Below, piece by piece: positions 16,403 through 25,484 of a DNA stretch of 64,000 nucleotides. This DNA is from Flavobacterium gillisiae. GTDB lineage: Bacteria > Bacteroidota > Bacteroidia > Flavobacteriales > Flavobacteriaceae. Location of the stretch: assembly GCF_900107635.1 (NCBI RefSeq), contig NZ_FNRD01000002.1, positions 310,001 through 374,000 of the forward strand, read 5' to 3'. Every line of letters begins with the position of its first letter. Position 1 is the first letter of the stretch. The translations under genes and the position numbers were made by a program. A model generated the notes under the pieces. The model made no database searches, had not been told where the DNA came from, and saw only the letters and a program-made list of their open reading frames with translations.

Positions 16403-16678
16403 TTTGGATTTTAATCCAAAATAATAGTAGGCATAAAGAAGTACTATTTGGATTACTACAATAACCCAAAACTTCAATAGATAAGTTCTTTTAGAAGTTT
16501 TATGTCTAAACAGTAACATAGCAATTCCAGCGCCTACAGTACCTCCAAAAGCTACAAAGCTTAAAAGTGTTTTTTCTGGTATTCTTCTTTTTTGAGCTTT
16601 TGCTAAATATTTATCATAAGCCGTCACTAAAAATCCAAGAGTATTTATTATCAAAAAACAGTAGAATAAAATAATCAT
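16400..16678 (-). CDS. DUF1294 small membrane protein
   Basis: A 92-residue protein with three hydrophobic helices (about 2-20, 40-58 and 70-86) and a conserved basic loop (YDKYLAKAQKRRIPEKTLL), followed by FVAFGGTVGAGIAMLLFRHKT. The YDK..A....RIPE..L and GG..GA....RHKT patterns are typical of DUF1294. The function is unknown. A TATCTTTG box on the minus strand (16704-16697) lies 18 bases upstream. Confidence 0.88.
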   Translation of the reverse strand: MIILFYCFLIINTLGFLVTAYDKYLAKAQKRRIPEKTLLSFVAFGGTVGAGIAMLLFRHKTSKRTYLLKFWVIVVIQIVLLYAYYYFGLKSK

Positions 16679-16696
16679 TTAACTCAATTTAAGTTT

Positions 16697-16704
16697 CAAA
16701 GATA
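16697..16704 (-). promoter_or_regulatory. -7 promoter element of the DUF1294 gene (TATCTTTG, minus strand)
   Basis: CAAAGATA on the plus strand reads TATCTTTG on the minus strand, an exact consensus match 18 bases upstream of the ATG. Confidence 0.55.
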
Positions 16705-16732
16705 TTATTTTAGCTGTTCGAAAAAAACTAAA

Positions 16733-18856
16733 ATGACTAACATACAATTCATATCCAAAATAGTTGCTACAGCAGCAATTAATATTCAAAAAACCGTTCA
16801 ATTATTACAAGAAGATTGTACTATTCCTTTTATTTCTAGGTATCGTAAAGATACTACTGGAAATCTAGATGAAGTTCAAATTGAACAAATCGCTAAGCTT
16901 CAAAAAGAGTATGAAGACATTGTAAAACGTAAAGAGGCAATATTAAAATCAATTATGGAGCAAGGCGCTATGAACGAAACGCTGTTTGCTAAAATTGATA
17001 AAAGCTTCGATATACAAGAATTAGAGGACATTTACTTACCTTATAAAAAGAAAAAGAAGACAAAAGCTGATATTGCCCGTGAACACGGTTTAGAACCATT
17101 AGCTAAAATCATTATGGCACAAAATAATGATGATGTTGATTTTATAGCTACACAGTATTTGAACGACAATGTTGTTAATGAAGATGCCGCTCTACAAGGA
17201 GCAAGAGATATTATTGCCGAATGGATAAATGAAAATATTTATGTTCGAAAACAGTTGCGACGCCTTTATCAACGCAGTGCTACTGTTAGTACTAAGGTAG
17301 TAAAAAAGCAAAAAGAAGAAGAAAAAGCACAAAAATTTGATCAATATTTCGACTGGTCAGAACCATTAAGTAAAGCGCCGTCGCATCGATTATTAGCGAT
17401 GCTTCGCGCAGTTAACGAAGGTTTTGTAAAACTAAAAGTGGAAGTAGATGTTGATGCTGCTTATGATATAATAGATGAGTTGATTTTAAAAGGTCAAAAC
17501 AAAACTACTTCACATGTACAACTTGCTATTGAAGATAGTTTCAAAAGATTGTTGAATCCAGCTATTTCAAATGAAACTTTGCAGGAAGCTAAAGCCAAAG
17601 CAGATGCCAATTCGATTCAGGTTTTTGCCAATAATTTAGGACAGTTACTATTAGCGCCGCCATTAGGTGAAAAAAGGATTTTGGCTATTGACCCAGGATT
17701 TCGTTCCGGTTGTAAAATTGTCTGTTTGGACGAAAAAGGGGATTTATTGTATAATGAAACTATTTATCCGCATGCTCCACAAAAAGAGGAAGCCATGGCG
17801 ATGAAAAAAATTCGTTCGATGGTGAATTCGTATAAAATTGATGCTATCTCGATAGGAAACGGAACTGCATCTCGTGAAACCGAATTCTTCATCAAGAAAA
17901 TCGCTTTTGATAAACCGGTGCAAGTATTTATCGTTTCGGAGGCTGGAGCTTCGGTTTATTCAGCATCTAAAATTGCGAGAGAAGAATTCCCAAATTATGA
18001 TGTAACCGTTCGTGGTTCGGTTTCTATTGGTAGACGATTGTCAGATCCTTTGGCTGAGTTGGTAAAAATTGACCCAAAAGCCATTGGCGTAGGCCAATAC
18101 CAACATGATGTTGATCAAACTAAACTGAAAGAAGAATTAGATAACACCGTAATTCGTTGCGTGAATTCTGTTGGTATAAATATTAATACTGCCAGTAAAC
18201 ATTTGTTGAGTTATGTGAGTGGAATAGGAGAGAAGCTGGCGGAAAATATTGTAAATTACCGCTCAGAAAATGGCCCTTTTGAAAATAGAAAACAACTGAA
18301 AAAAGTACCGCGTTTGGGTGAAAAAGCGTACCAGCAAGGAGTTGCTTTTATCCGAATTTCGAATGCTAAAAATCCACTAGATAATTCGGCTGTTCATCCA
18401 GAAGCCTACGGAATTGTTGAGAAAATGGCCAAAGATTTGAAACTTTCGGTAAATGATTTGATTGCAAACAAAGAAAAAACAGCCTTAATAAAACCGGAGA
18501 ATTACATTACTCCAGAAATAGGTTTGTTAAGCTTGAAAGATATTATTAAAGAGCTTGAAAAACCAGGATTAGATCCAAGAAAATCAGCAAAAGTATTTGA
18601 ATTCGACCCGAATGTAAAGACAATTAAAGATGTAAAGTCTGGAATGATTTTGCCTGGAATTGTGAATAACATTACCAATTTTGGCTGTTTCGTAGATATT
18701 GGAGTAAAAGAAAGTGGTTTGGTTCACATTTCACAGCTTAAAGCAGGCTTTGTAAGCGATGTTAATGAAGTAGTGAAGTTACACCAACATGTAGAAGTTA
18801 AAGTAACGGAAGTTGATGAGGATAGAAAACGAATTCAGTTGACGATGATACTATAG
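16733..18856 (+). CDS. tex: Tex-like RNA-binding transcriptional accessory protein
   Basis: A 707-residue cytoplasmic nucleic-acid-binding protein of the Tex/Spt6 type, affecting transcription and RNA turnover. Domain order: helical N-terminal region (about 1-320, with ISRYRKDTTGNLDE), a YqgF/RNase H-like domain (from about 322, LAIDPGFRSGCKIV), helix-hairpin-helix repeats (about 480-550, LLSYVSGIGEKLAENIV) and a C-terminal S1 domain (about 637-705, GMILPGIVNNITNFGCFVDI). Length is slightly below the E. coli homologue. It is monocistronic with a strong terminator. Confidence 0.95.
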   Translation: MTNIQFISKIVATAAINIQKTVQLLQEDCTIPFISRYRKDTTGNLDEVQIEQIAKLQKEYEDIVKRKEAILKSIMEQGAMNETLFAKIDKSFDIQELEDIYLPYKKKKKTKADIAREHGLEPLAKIIMAQNNDDVDFIATQYLNDNVVNEDAALQGARDIIAEWINENIYVRKQLRRLYQRSATVSTKVVKKQKEEEKAQKFDQYFDWSEPLSKAPSHRLLAMLRAVNEGFVKLKVEVDVDAAYDIIDELILKGQNKTTSHVQLAIEDSFKRLLNPAISNETLQEAKAKADANSIQVFANNLGQLLLAPPLGEKRILAIDPGFRSGCKIVCLDEKGDLLYNETIYPHAPQKEEAMAMKKIRSMVNSYKIDAISIGNGTASRETEFFIKKIAFDKPVQVFIVSEAGASVYSASKIAREEFPNYDVTVRGSVSIGRRLSDPLAELVKIDPKAIGVGQYQHDVDQTKLKEELDNTVIRCVNSVGININTASKHLLSYVSGIGEKLAENIVNYRSENGPFENRKQLKKVPRLGEKAYQQGVAFIRISNAKNPLDNSAVHPEAYGIVEKMAKDLKLSVNDLIANKEKTALIKPENYITPEIGLLSLKDIIKELEKPGLDPRKSAKVFEFDPNVKTIKDVKSGMILPGIVNNITNFGCFVDIGVKESGLVHISQLKAGFVSDVNEVVKLHQHVEVKVTEVDEDRKRIQLTMIL

Positions 18857-18857
18857 A

Positions 18858-18900
18858 AAAATAAAAAAAGTCCCGATTGTATCGGGACTTTTTTTATTTT
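18858..18900. terminator. Bidirectional terminator between tex and tatA
   Basis: A perfect 20-bp inverted repeat (18858-18877 with 18881-18900) with a 3-base loop. The core is GTCCCGAT/ATCGGGAC with A/T tracts on both sides. The right arm contains the stop codon of tatA, so both convergent genes use it. Confidence 0.9.
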
Positions 18901-19076
18901 TTTTCGTTTTCAGTTTCGTCTTTTTTATCAGCTGAAGGCTCTTCTTTAGAAGCATTTTTGAATTCTTTAATTCCGCTTCCTAATCCTTTCATTAATTCTG
19001 GAATTTTCTTACCTCCAAAGAGTAATAAAACAACTGCTAATATAACAAGGATTTCTGTAACACCAAATCTTCCCAT
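18894..19076 (-). CDS. tatA: Twin-arginine translocase subunit TatA/TatE family
   Basis: A pore-forming component of the Tat system for exporting folded proteins. The 60-residue protein has one N-terminal transmembrane helix ([15 protein letters not shown]), the Phe-Gly hinge, the amphipathic helix ([18 protein letters not shown]) and an acidic/Lys-rich tail. The start is set at ATG 19076 (MGRFG): the longer frame from 19124 would begin inside the promoter box at 19122-19129. No tatC is adjacent; it must be elsewhere. Confidence 0.93.
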   Translation of the reverse strand: MGRFGVTEILVILAVVLLLFGGKKIPELMKGLGSGIKEFKNASKEEPSADKKDETENEKK

Positions 19077-19121
19077 GATTGAATAATTTATGCCGAAGCA
19101 AATTTGTAATAAATCTTGGTA

Positions 19122-19129
19122 CAAAGGTA
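19122..19129 (-). promoter_or_regulatory. -7 promoter element of tatA (TACCTTTG, minus strand)
   Basis: CAAAGGTA on the plus strand is TACCTTTG on the minus strand. A TTG lies 23 bases further upstream (19155-19153), a rather long spacing. The box supports the short TatA start. Confidence 0.55.
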
Positions 19130-19263
19130 AATAGAATAACTTAATAAGAATTCAATTTAACTATTATTTAATTCAGTTAAGGTTAAAAATGTATTAAAAT
19201 TAAATCATTGCCATGAATTAAGCCGAACTAAGTGGTCAAAGCACTTTCGTTGACATTAATTAT

Positions 19264-19271
19264 TATATTTG
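19264..19271 (+). promoter_or_regulatory. -7 promoter element of the 19289 gene (TATATTTG)
   Basis: An exact TAnnTTTG match 17 bases before the ATG at 19289. Confidence 0.55.
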
Positions 19272-19288
19272 TAACATAAAGAAAAAGT

Positions 19289-19804
19289 ATGTCAGGAAAA
19301 AGATTGAAAAGGAAAAAACTTCACCGTAAATTATTCACTAAAAACCGCTTGGTTATTTTGAATGAGGATACTTTTGAAGAAATATTTTCTTTAAAATTAA
19401 ACTTAATGAATGTTTTTGTTGTAGCTACTATTGGCGCTATTTTTTTAATTTCAGTCACTACTTTTATAATTGCTTTTACTCCTTTAAGAGAATTCATTCC
19501 GGGGTACTCTTCTTCTAAATTAAAAAGAGATGCTACTGAATTAGCCTTAAAATCAGATTCACTAACCATAGCACTGAAGAAAAATGAGGCCTATATTCAA
19601 TCCATTCAAAAAGTGCTTAACGGAGAATTAGAATATGCAAAATTTAATAAAGATTCCATTCTTGCATCCAGTACGGAAGTAGTACCACAAGTAAAATTAT
19701 CGGCATCAGAGGAAGAATTGGAATTAAGAAAAGAAGTAGCAAAAGAAGATAAAAAAGCCCAACCAGCCGTTACGAAGGCTGGGAGTAAAAACACGAAAAA
19801 ATAA
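19289..19804 (+). CDS. Membrane-anchored protein resembling the N-terminus of an M23 peptidase (no catalytic domain)
   Basis: A 171-residue protein: a very basic cytoplasmic N-terminus (SGKRLKRKKLHRKLFTKNR), a transmembrane helix (about residues 41-65), the segment TPLREFIPGYSSSKLKRDAT, then a coiled-coil-like periplasmic region and a Lys/Ala-rich end. Flavobacterial M23 metallopeptidases have this same N-terminal module and then a catalytic domain of about 110 residues (from memory). Here the frame stops where that domain would begin, and no HxxxD or HxH zinc motif is present. It may be a natural truncation or a separate non-enzymatic scaffold. Its stop runs into a repeat-like sequence. Confidence 0.65.
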   Translation: MSGKRLKRKKLHRKLFTKNRLVILNEDTFEEIFSLKLNLMNVFVVATIGAIFLISVTTFIIAFTPLREFIPGYSSSKLKRDATELALKSDSLTIALKKNEAYIQSIQKVLNGELEYAKFNKDSILASSTEVVPQVKLSASEEELELRKEVAKEDKKAQPAVTKAGSKNTKK

Positions 19805-19852
19805 AACCTTTGTGCCTTTCGGTAGCTATCGGAAGCGCCTTCGTGGCAAAAC
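19804..19852. repeat. Degenerate intergenic repeat-like sequence before the GH3 gene
   Basis: CTTTGTGCC...CTTCGTGGC flank a small near-palindrome around GGTAGCTATC. It is more GC-rich than its surroundings and lies between two genes. Read in frame it gives a spurious 18-residue N-terminal extension to the following gene. Confidence 0.4.
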
Positions 19853-19863
19853 CAACGAAAACT

Positions 19864-21351
19864 ATGTCAGTAAAATCAGCCGCAGCAAAATTATTTGCCA
19901 AGAAAATATATAAGAAAACGCAAGCTTGGGCCAGCAATCCTGTTGATAGCCAAAAAAATGTTTTAAATTCATTAATTAAAGAAGCGAAAAAGACCCAGTT
20001 TGGAATCGATCATCACTTTGACCAAATAAAAACATTTGAAGATTTTGCAAAACACGTTCCAATTCGGGATTACGAGGATTTAAAACCTTATGTTGAAAAA
20101 GTGGTAAAAGGAGAAGAAAATATTCTTTGGAAAGGAAAACCGCTTTATTTTGCTAAAACATCAGGAACGACTTCCGGAGCAAAATACATTCCGCTTACTA
20201 AGGAATCCATGCCATATCATATTGAAGCGGCGCGAAACGCTATCTTACATTACATCCATGAAACGGGTAAGGCTGATTTTGTGGACGGAAAAATGATTTT
20301 TCTACAAGGAAGCCCAATTCTAGAAGAAAAACACGGAATAAAATTTGGTCGACTTTCAGGAATTGTAGCTCATTTTGTTCCTAAATATTTACAAAAAAAC
20401 CGAATGCCATCTTGGGAAACCAATTGTATTGAAGATTGGGAAAGGAAAATAGATGCCATTGTCGAAGAAACCTTCGATGAAAACATGACTGTAATTTCAG
20501 GAATTCCTTCTTGGGTACAAATGTACTTTGAGCGTTTACAACAAAAAGGAGGGAAGACCGTGGGCGAAATTTTCAAAAACTTTAATCTATTTATTTATGG
20601 CGGGGTTAATTATGAACCGTACCGAGCTAAATTCGAAAATTTAATAGGTAGGAAAGTAGATAGTATTGAGCTGTTTCCAGCTTCGGAAGGATTTTTTGCC
20701 TATCAGGATTCGCAGAAGGAAAAAGGAATGTTACTGTTGTTGAATGCAGGAATATTTTATGAATTTGTCAAAAGCGACGAATTTTTCTCTGATAAACCTA
20801 GAAGGTATACCATTGGAGAAGTGGAATTAGGTGTTAATTATGTATTGATAATTTCCACTAATGCGGGACTATGGGGCTATAACATTGGAGATACAGTACA
20901 GTTTACGTCCTTAAAACCGTATCGAATTATAGTTTCTGGTAGAATTAAACATTATATATCTGCTTTTGGGGAACACGTAATTGGCAAAGAAGTAGAGTGT
21001 GCTTTAAAGGAAGCTATGGAGGGAACAAAAGCACGTGTAAATGAGTTTACCGTTGCTCCGCAAATAAGTCCACTAAGCGGATTGCCTTATCATGAATGGT
21101 TTATTGAATTTGAAAATGAACCCGAGGATCCGGCCGTTTTCAAGGAAGCGTTAGACAATGCGATGAGAAAACAAAATATGTATTATGATGACTTGATTGT
21201 AGGTAATATTCTGCAAAAAGTAGTGATAACAAAAGTGGTCAAAAACGGTTTTCAAGACTATATGAAATCGATAGGAAAACTGGGAGGGCAAAATAAAATA
21301 CCGAGGCTTTCAAACGACAGGAAGATTGTCGAAGTGTTGAACATAAAATAA
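19864..21351 (+). CDS. GH3 auxin-responsive promoter family protein (adenylate-forming)
   Basis: A 495-residue member of the GH3 family (acyl-adenylate/thioester-forming superfamily). The ATP-binding Ser/Thr/Gly-rich motif AKTSGTTSGAKYIPLT is near residues 97-112. The middle LFIYGGVNYEPYR and ELFPASEGFFAYQD segments and the C-terminal hinge region (IKHYISAFGEHVIGKEVE) are typical. Plant GH3 enzymes conjugate amino acids to hormones; bacterial substrates are unknown. The start ATG 19864 is chosen because the longer frame from 19810 is made of repeat-like sequence. Confidence 0.88.
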   Translation: MSVKSAAAKLFAKKIYKKTQAWASNPVDSQKNVLNSLIKEAKKTQFGIDHHFDQIKTFEDFAKHVPIRDYEDLKPYVEKVVKGEENILWKGKPLYFAKTSGTTSGAKYIPLTKESMPYHIEAARNAILHYIHETGKADFVDGKMIFLQGSPILEEKHGIKFGRLSGIVAHFVPKYLQKNRMPSWETNCIEDWERKIDAIVEETFDENMTVISGIPSWVQMYFERLQQKGGKTVGEIFKNFNLFIYGGVNYEPYRAKFENLIGRKVDSIELFPASEGFFAYQDSQKEKGMLLLLNAGIFYEFVKSDEFFSDKPRRYTIGEVELGVNYVLIISTNAGLWGYNIGDTVQFTSLKPYRIIVSGRIKHYISAFGEHVIGKEVECALKEAMEGTKARVNEFTVAPQISPLSGLPYHEWFIEFENEPEDPAVFKEALDNAMRKQNMYYDDLIVGNILQKVVITKVVKNGFQDYMKSIGKLGGQNKIPRLSNDRKIVEVLNIK

Positions 21352-21386
21352 AATAATTATATTCGCAGGTTAGAAAAAATAAAATA

Positions 21387-23066
21387 ATGAAAGAGACTAA
21401 AAATATATCTAGATCAAGAGCACAAGAATCATCAGCAGCTATTGAAAAAATGTACATTACAATGCGCCATTTGTTCAACAGAGGGTTCTATAAACCAATG
21501 GGAATTTCTGGAGACACTTTGCGTGAAGCATTGTTAGCCTTACGCCCGGAAATATACGGAAACATTGCAGAAGAAAAAGTAGAGTTAAATGGACTTCTAT
21601 ATGTTATTGAACGACTTCCTGTAGGAATTGAAGAATGTAGATTTATTAACCTTACCTCTGATGAAGGGTATTCTAAATCTCATTTTCAAGCAATTGTTCC
21701 TCCTAAAAGAAGAAGAAATTGCTATCGTATTGATGAAGAACAAATGAATGTGGAAATCACAAGAGGCCGTTCAGATATTTATGATATTTTGACGCACCTG
21801 ACTTTTATATTTATAGAATCACACAAAATTAGAAACCGAGTTTTACTTGATGATGCAGGAGAGGTTTCCCGTGACTGGATGAAACTAGAAGCTGCTGTGG
21901 CTCAAAATAAAAAACTAACACTTGTAGAAAAAGAGAAAGCAATTTCTCATGCCGCTAATATTCTTGGAAGAACTTTTGAGGAAGTATTGGACATATATGA
22001 TGCTTTTGGATCTACTGCAGCACCTGATCGTTTTTTGCATGTGATTTTCTGGTTAGGGAAATTAGCAATAGAAGAGATTACTGATAATAATAAAAGAGTC
22101 ATTACTTTTAGCCCTATTTTAAGAGAACGTTTAGGACACCACATCCATGGTGAAATATGGGCAACCAACATCAAGGAAGTCTTAAAAGAAAACGGACTTT
22201 TAGACCGACCTATTCATGTCATCAGTGCCAATATGCACTCGGTTATGAATTCTATTTTTGCTACCACAGCCTTAAAAACAAATTTCAAAGACAAATCTGA
22301 CTTCTTTATTTATGAAGAATTAAGTAAATCAGGAGCAAATGAAGTTCGAAATATAGTGGAGGGAATCGCCTTGAAACAGGGGATGATTTCGCTACCAGAT
22401 ACTTCAGGAACGAACATTGATGTACAAATTTTTGATACTGCCAAGATTAATTGGGCCAACTCATCCTTTCCAAAAGCCAAATTCGGGGATAAAGAACCGG
22501 TATTAATCGTAATGGATTATGCTTTTGGTGAGCAAGCTTACGAAACTATTGATGAGTTATTAAAACCATTCAAAAAAGACACTTTACTGAATGTAGAATC
22601 GGTTTCTATTATGGGAAAAGCAGGTATTCTTGAAGGAGGAAAGGGAGATATCATGATTCCGAATGCACATATCAATGAGGGAACGGCAGATAATTATTTT
22701 TTCCATAATGAATTAACCGCTGATATGTTTGTAAACAACGGTATTGAAGTTTTTGCAGGACCAATGGTTACGGTACTTGGAACATCATTGCAAAACAAGG
22801 ATTTATTGAAATTTTTCCATGAATCAACTTGGGGAGTTATTGGATTAGAGATGGAAGGTTCTTATTATCAAAAAGCCATTCAATCGGCTTCTAAAATTAG
22901 AAAAAGTGTTCCACATGATATCAAAGTGAGATATGCTTATTACGCTTCGGATAATCCACTAGAAACAGGAAGCACATTGGCTTCAGGCGGACTAGGAACA
23001 ACGGGTGTAAAGCCTACTTATTTGATTACGATTAAAATTTTGGAACAAATTTTCAACACAAAATAA
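21387..23066 (+). CDS. DUF6909 family protein with a nucleoside-phosphorylase-like C-terminal half
   Basis: A 559-residue cytoplasmic protein common in Bacteroidota (DUF6909, from memory). The N-terminal 270 residues are mostly helical and unrecognised. The C-terminal half follows the PNP/UDP-phosphorylase superfamily layout: GDIMIPNAHINEGTADNYF (substrate-loop type), GLEMEG at residues 486-491 (compare the E-M-E ribose-binding motif) and YYASDNP with an Asp at about 522 where that family has its catalytic Asp. It may therefore be a nucleotide or nucleoside N-glycosidase, perhaps AMP-nucleosidase-like (inference). It lies 35 bases after the GH3 gene and 9 bases before the EPS chain-length gene. 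Confidence 0.75.
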   Translation: MKETKNISRSRAQESSAAIEKMYITMRHLFNRGFYKPMGISGDTLREALLALRPEIYGNIAEEKVELNGLLYVIERLPVGIEECRFINLTSDEGYSKSHFQAIVPPKRRRNCYRIDEEQMNVEITRGRSDIYDILTHLTFIFIESHKIRNRVLLDDAGEVSRDWMKLEAAVAQNKKLTLVEKEKAISHAANILGRTFEEVLDIYDAFGSTAAPDRFLHVIFWLGKLAIEEITDNNKRVITFSPILRERLGHHIHGEIWATNIKEVLKENGLLDRPIHVISANMHSVMNSIFATTALKTNFKDKSDFFIYEELSKSGANEVRNIVEGIALKQGMISLPDTSGTNIDVQIFDTAKINWANSSFPKAKFGDKEPVLIVMDYAFGEQAYETIDELLKPFKKDTLLNVESVSIMGKAGILEGGKGDIMIPNAHINEGTADNYFFHNELTADMFVNNGIEVFAGPMVTVLGTSLQNKDLLKFFHESTWGVIGLEMEGSYYQKAIQSASKIRKSVPHDIKVRYAYYASDNPLETGSTLASGGLGTTGVKPTYLITIKILEQIFNTK

Positions 23067-23075
23067 ATTTTTAGG

Positions 23076-24053
23076 ATGAGTACAAACGTACCCCAAAATA
23101 ACGATAATCAAGAGATTGATTTATTTCAAATCTCAAAAAAAATAGGAAATCTTTTTCAGGAATTGAATGCATTTATTTTTAGATGCATTCAATTTTTTGT
23201 AAAAAATGGGGTAATCATTTTAATTCTATTAATCGTTGGATTTGGGTTGGGATATTATTTAGATAAAAATCAAAAGGAATACAATCATCAAATTATTGTA
23301 GCACCAAATTTTAAATCAACGGATTATCTGTATTCTAAAATTGATTTACTGGCTTCTAAAATTTCTGAAAAAGACGTTCTTTTTTTGAAGTCTATCGGTA
23401 TTAATGATCCTTCGCAACTAACCAAAATTTCAATTGAACCTATTGTTGATGTTTATAAATTAATAAGCAATAACGAGCAAAATTTTGAACTTTTGGAATT
23501 AATGGCTCAAAACGGGGATTTAAAAACAATCGTTAAAGAAAGCACCACCAGTAAGAACTATAATTTTCATACCATAATTCTTTCAACAAATGGAGTGACG
23601 CGTCAAAGTGATTTTATCGATCCAATATTGAATTATTTAAATAGCAGTAGTTATTTTCAGGAAATACAAAAGATTTCAGTTGGTAACATTCAGCAAAAGA
23701 TCAAAGAAAAAGAAGCTACTGTTTTACAAATTGACGGAATAGTAAACGCATTTTCAAATCGGAACGGGAACGCGCAAAACAGCGATAAACTGATTTATTA
23801 CAATGAAAACTCCCAACTAAATGATATTATTAAGACAAAAGATTCGTTAGTAAATGTTTTGGGAACATTAAAGATTGATTTATTCAATGCGAGAAAAGTC
23901 ATCAATGACAATGCTGTAATTTTGAATATTAAAAACAATAAATCTATTAATGGAAAAATGAAATTAGTTCTACCAATACTGTTTACTTCCCTATTTATTA
24001 TTTTTGGATTCATCCTCTCGTTTTATAAAAGTCAATCGTTGAACGCAAAATAA
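23076..24053 (+). CDS. Wzz-like polysaccharide chain-length determinant
   Basis: A 325-residue protein with two transmembrane helices, one near the N-terminus (about 48-66, VIILILLIVGFGLGYYLDKN) and one near the C-terminus (about 298-318), separated by a periplasmic domain. This is the polysaccharide co-polymerase layout. There is no Walker motif, so it is the transmembrane part only, without a fused tyrosine kinase. It starts 9 bases after DUF6909 and heads the exopolysaccharide genes. Confidence 0.72.
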   Translation: MSTNVPQNNDNQEIDLFQISKKIGNLFQELNAFIFRCIQFFVKNGVIILILLIVGFGLGYYLDKNQKEYNHQIIVAPNFKSTDYLYSKIDLLASKISEKDVLFLKSIGINDPSQLTKISIEPIVDVYKLISNNEQNFELLELMAQNGDLKTIVKESTTSKNYNFHTIILSTNGVTRQSDFIDPILNYLNSSSYFQEIQKISVGNIQQKIKEKEATVLQIDGIVNAFSNRNGNAQNSDKLIYYNENSQLNDIIKTKDSLVNVLGTLKIDLFNARKVINDNAVILNIKNNKSINGKMKLVLPILFTSLFIIFGFILSFYKSQSLNAK

Positions 24054-24130
24054 ATATCCATATATCGAATAAGACAGCAAAGAAATTGTTTTCGAATTTA
24101 ACTGAAATTAATGGGTTATCAGATATAAAT

Positions 24131-25441
24131 ATGTTGAAAATAATTAGTCACTATCTTCAAAAAATAAGACAAAATCCCTTTATTCTACAAAGTTTAATTA
24201 CGCTGGTATTGCGGGTTATTGGCGTATTTATTTTGTTTGGATTTACTTTATTTCTCACAAAAAACTTTGATCCAAAGACGGTAGGTCAATACGATTTTGT
24301 CCGTTCATTTTTATTAGTAATAGGTAGTATCAGCCTGTTGGGGTGCGACCAGTCTATTCTGTATTTTAGAGGAAGATTGAAAATTTCGAATGCTTCAAGT
24401 GATCTACGAAGTATTTACATAAAAATGGTAGGTATCGTATTTTCAATGTCTGTCTTTTTATTTGTAATAGTTTTAAGCCTAGAGAAAGAGTTTATAAATA
24501 CTTTTTTTGCAGATGAAGGAGTCTATCTAATTCTTTTGAAAGCAACTGGAATTTTATTTTTTTACGCACTAACAACACTAAACATTGAGGTTTTCAGAGC
24601 CTTGGATCATTTGTATGTAGCTGAATTATTTAGGAATACCATAAAATACATTCCGGTTATAATTGGTGCCGTTATACTCTATTATTTTTATGATGAAACT
24701 TATTTGGTTGATGTGTTTCTCTTTGGATTTGTAATTCTTTCCCTGATAACAACAAGCTTAACGTTTTATTATTTCACTCGAAATCCCGACAAAAATGAAG
24801 ATGAGGCTATTTCATATAAAGAAATAATTACCAAATCGTACCCTATTGCTATTAGCGGGATGGCTTTATTTTTATTGATGAGTTTTGATATTATGTTTTT
24901 AAAGAAATATAGAGACGACGCTAGTGTTGCATTTTATGCTTTGGCAGTTAAATTTATGACTATTGTATCGATGGTAATTATTACTGTAAACATTACCATT
25001 TCGACAAAAATAGCCGAATATTTTTCGACTAGAAATACTAATGAACTTAATAAAATACTAAGAAATAGTTCGAGGATGATTTTTATACTGACTTTACCGG
25101 CGACCATTATTATTTGTTTGTTTTCTGAATCCGTTTTGGGTTTTTTTGGAAAAGACTATATTGCCGCTAAAGATACCTTGCTTATTCTGATGATTGGTCA
25201 AGGTATCTGTTCCGCTTTTGGAGCGGTTCCGGTTTATTTAAATATGACTGGAAGACAAAATATTTTCCAAATCATACTAATTCTCGCTGTTGGGGTTAAT
25301 TTTGTTTTAAATAGGTTCTTAATACCAGATTATGGAATGACGGGAGCGGCAATTGCTTTTGTTTTAAGTTCGCTTTTTTGGAATATTAGTGCAGCAGTAG
25401 TAATTTATAGAAAAGACAAGGTGAAGGTTTTTTTGAATTAA
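24131..25441 (+). CDS. Wzx-type polysaccharide flippase
   Basis: A 436-residue polytopic membrane protein with about 12 hydrophobic helices, of the MATE-like oligosaccharide flippase type. It opens with FILQSLITLVLRVIGVFILF and has the family-typical QYDFVRSFLLVIGSISLLG and YLNMTGRQNIFQIILIL segments. It would move lipid-linked repeat units across the inner membrane. The frame can be extended upstream to a TTG at 24086, but ATG 24131 gives a normal N-terminus. It is the second gene of the EPS block. Confidence 0.87.
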   Translation: MLKIISHYLQKIRQNPFILQSLITLVLRVIGVFILFGFTLFLTKNFDPKTVGQYDFVRSFLLVIGSISLLGCDQSILYFRGRLKISNASSDLRSIYIKMVGIVFSMSVFLFVIVLSLEKEFINTFFADEGVYLILLKATGILFFYALTTLNIEVFRALDHLYVAELFRNTIKYIPVIIGAVILYYFYDETYLVDVFLFGFVILSLITTSLTFYYFTRNPDKNEDEAISYKEIITKSYPIAISGMALFLLMSFDIMFLKKYRDDASVAFYALAVKFMTIVSMVIITVNITISTKIAEYFSTRNTNELNKILRNSSRMIFILTLPATIIICLFSESVLGFFGKDYIAAKDTLLILMIGQGICSAFGAVPVYLNMTGRQNIFQIILILAVGVNFVLNRFLIPDYGMTGAAIAFVLSSLFWNISAAVVIYRKDKVKVFLN

Positions 25442-25484
25442 TGATTAATCGGTCACCCAATATTTACACTAGAAGAAATTACTA

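Noticed and set aside
19077-19124. 16-residue N-terminal extension of TatA
   Set aside because: The start would be inside the -7 promoter box and TatA proteins begin near the first transmembrane helix, as MGRFG does here.
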